A stretch of DNA of 64,000 nucleotides from an uncultured Eubacteriales bacterium. GTDB lineage: Bacteria > Bacillota > Clostridia > Oscillospirales > Acutalibacteraceae. Of this stretch, positions 63,326 through 64,000 are shown piece by piece. The notes under the pieces were generated by a model. That model was not told the origin of the DNA. It made no database searches and worked only from the letters and a program-made list of their open reading frames with translations. Made by a program: the position numbers and the translations under genes. How positions within the stretch are numbered: the stretch's first letter is position 1; each line of letters starts with the position of its first letter. The DNA is taken from contig CAKSHH010000001.1 of assembly GCA_934456435.1 (NCBI GenBank), positions 248,001 to 312,000 on the forward strand, given 5' to 3'.

Positions 63326-64000
63326 ATGAAGAAAATTTCTAAGAAAGTAATATCACTCGTTCTTTGCCTGTCCATTATTGTTTCGGCATTTGCATTTCTC
63401 GGTTCATCGGGCTTTGCCGCCGAAGAAAGCGACGGAACGGTTATTCCTCTGATCTATGTTCAGGGAACGGGAATGACGCTCTACGCTAAGGACGAGGACG
63501 GCAAGGAAAGAACTGCTTACCCGGTGACGATTCCCGACGGCTTCATTGAGCAGACCGTTAAGGATAATATCGGAATTTTTGCAAAGGCTGTTCTCACTCA
63601 GAAGTGGGGGGAGTTCAGCGAGGTTCTCAGCAAGGCTCTTGAGGAAATCTACGGTGAAATCAGCCTTGACGAACACGGAAAAACTCAGAACGGCGTTTAT
63701 CTCAAGTGGACATGGAACAAGAAAAAGATGAAATCCGATCTTGTTGACGGTAAATATCCGACCCAGAGATACACGTTCAACTACGACTGGCGACTTGATC
63801 CCTACGAGAACGCAGACATTCTCCGCAAGTTTATTGAGGACGTCAGAGAGGTTACGGGTGCCGACAAGGTTGCTATGCTCGGCCGTTGTCTCGGTGTAAA
63901 TATCACCATGGCATATATGGAGAAATATGATGCGGAGTACATTTCCGACTATATTCTTTATGCAAGTGCGCTTGACGGAGCAACACAGTGCAGCAAGGCT
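63326..64000 (+). CDS. Secreted alpha/beta hydrolase with Cys nucleophile elbow (partial)
   Basis: First 225 codons of a gene cut by the window edge. A signal peptide (MKKISKKVISLVLCLSIIVS, cleavage near FAAEE) is followed by PLIYVQGTGMTLYA, an oxyanion-hole-type strand seen in LCAT/lipase folds, YTFNYDWRLDPYENAD, and the nucleophile elbow GRCLGVN with Cys188 where lipases have Ser. Cys elbows occur in dienelactone-hydrolase-type enzymes. The acid and His residues are beyond the edge. Starts 10 bases after the GH3-family stop, with GAGGCGA as its site. Confidence 0.75.
   Translation, partial: MKKISKKVISLVLCLSIIVSAFAFLGSSGFAAEESDGTVIPLIYVQGTGMTLYAKDEDGKERTAYPVTIPDGFIEQTVKDNIGIFAKAVLTQKWGEFSEVLSKALEEIYGEISLDEHGKTQNGVYLKWTWNKKKMKSDLVDGKYPTQRYTFNYDWRLDPYENADILRKFIEDVREVTGADKVAMLGRCLGVNITMAYMEKYDAEYISDYILYASALDGATQCSKA

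Overview
The window is about 64 kb of chromosome from a low-to-mid GC, Gram-positive, strictly anaerobic Clostridia-type bacterium, most likely an Oscillospirales/Ruminococcaceae-like gut commensal. The signs are: a spoIIAA-spoIIAB-sigF sporulation operon; T-box leaders before metG and valS; HydF and a TM1266-type protein of the [FeFe]-hydrogenase system; the DapL (LL-diaminopimelate aminotransferase) route to lysine and cell wall; a dockerin-bearing secreted lysozyme; a glycyl radical enzyme with its activase; and consensus sigma-A promoters with GGAGG-type ribosome binding sites. The taxonomic call is inference. I see no rRNA, tRNA, CRISPR array, transposase or prophage.

Layout. 0-4 kb: a hydrogenase-linked regulator on the minus strand, then gdhA-dapF-dapL, which pairs glutamate supply with glutamate-dependent diaminopimelate synthesis and sits behind an attenuator-like leader. 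4-8 kb: a putative papain-fold protein, a MATE exporter, a promoter/leader RNA/terminator unit in front of what looks like a truncated pnuC, and two envelope genes. 8-14.5 kb: a housekeeping operon phoH-ybeY-era-yqzL-recO-mutS2 ending in an EamA transporter. 14.5-23 kb: a NeuD-like acyltransferase, malQ, a T-box-controlled metG with tatD, and coaX with an ECF S component. 23-33 kb: a catabolic block with a glycyl radical enzyme and activase, a sedoheptulokinase-like FGGY kinase, ManA and a GH38 alpha-mannosidase, broken up by a DUF559 gene and palindromic repeats; a dockerin lysozyme follows. 33-38 kb: a complete sugar ABC importer on the minus strand.

38-49 kb: small genes, hydF, two M16-type peptidases with lgt-folD-pspC, a TetR-type regulator and T-box-controlled valS. 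49-53 kb: a repeat-rich gap, folC, the spoIIA operon and a DUF6472 mini-protein. 53-58.6 kb: an AT-rich accessory island with a frameshifted beta-helix protein and two tandem BspA-like leucine-rich-repeat surface proteins whose last 1 kb appears identical; near-identical terminators lie at both ends. 58.6-64 kb: proB-proA-proC, a bacterial GH3-family adenylating enzyme, and the start of a secreted alpha/beta hydrolase with Cys at the nucleophile elbow, cut by the window end.

The most interesting items are the glycyl radical enzyme cluster (non-consensus radical loop, kinase and isomerase partners), the leader RNAs (gdhA, the pnuC remnant, the hairpin masking the yqzL ribosome binding site, the hydF 5' element), the mosaic LRR pair, and the GH3/Cys-hydrolase pair. 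All functions are read from sequence motifs and gene context, with no database search.
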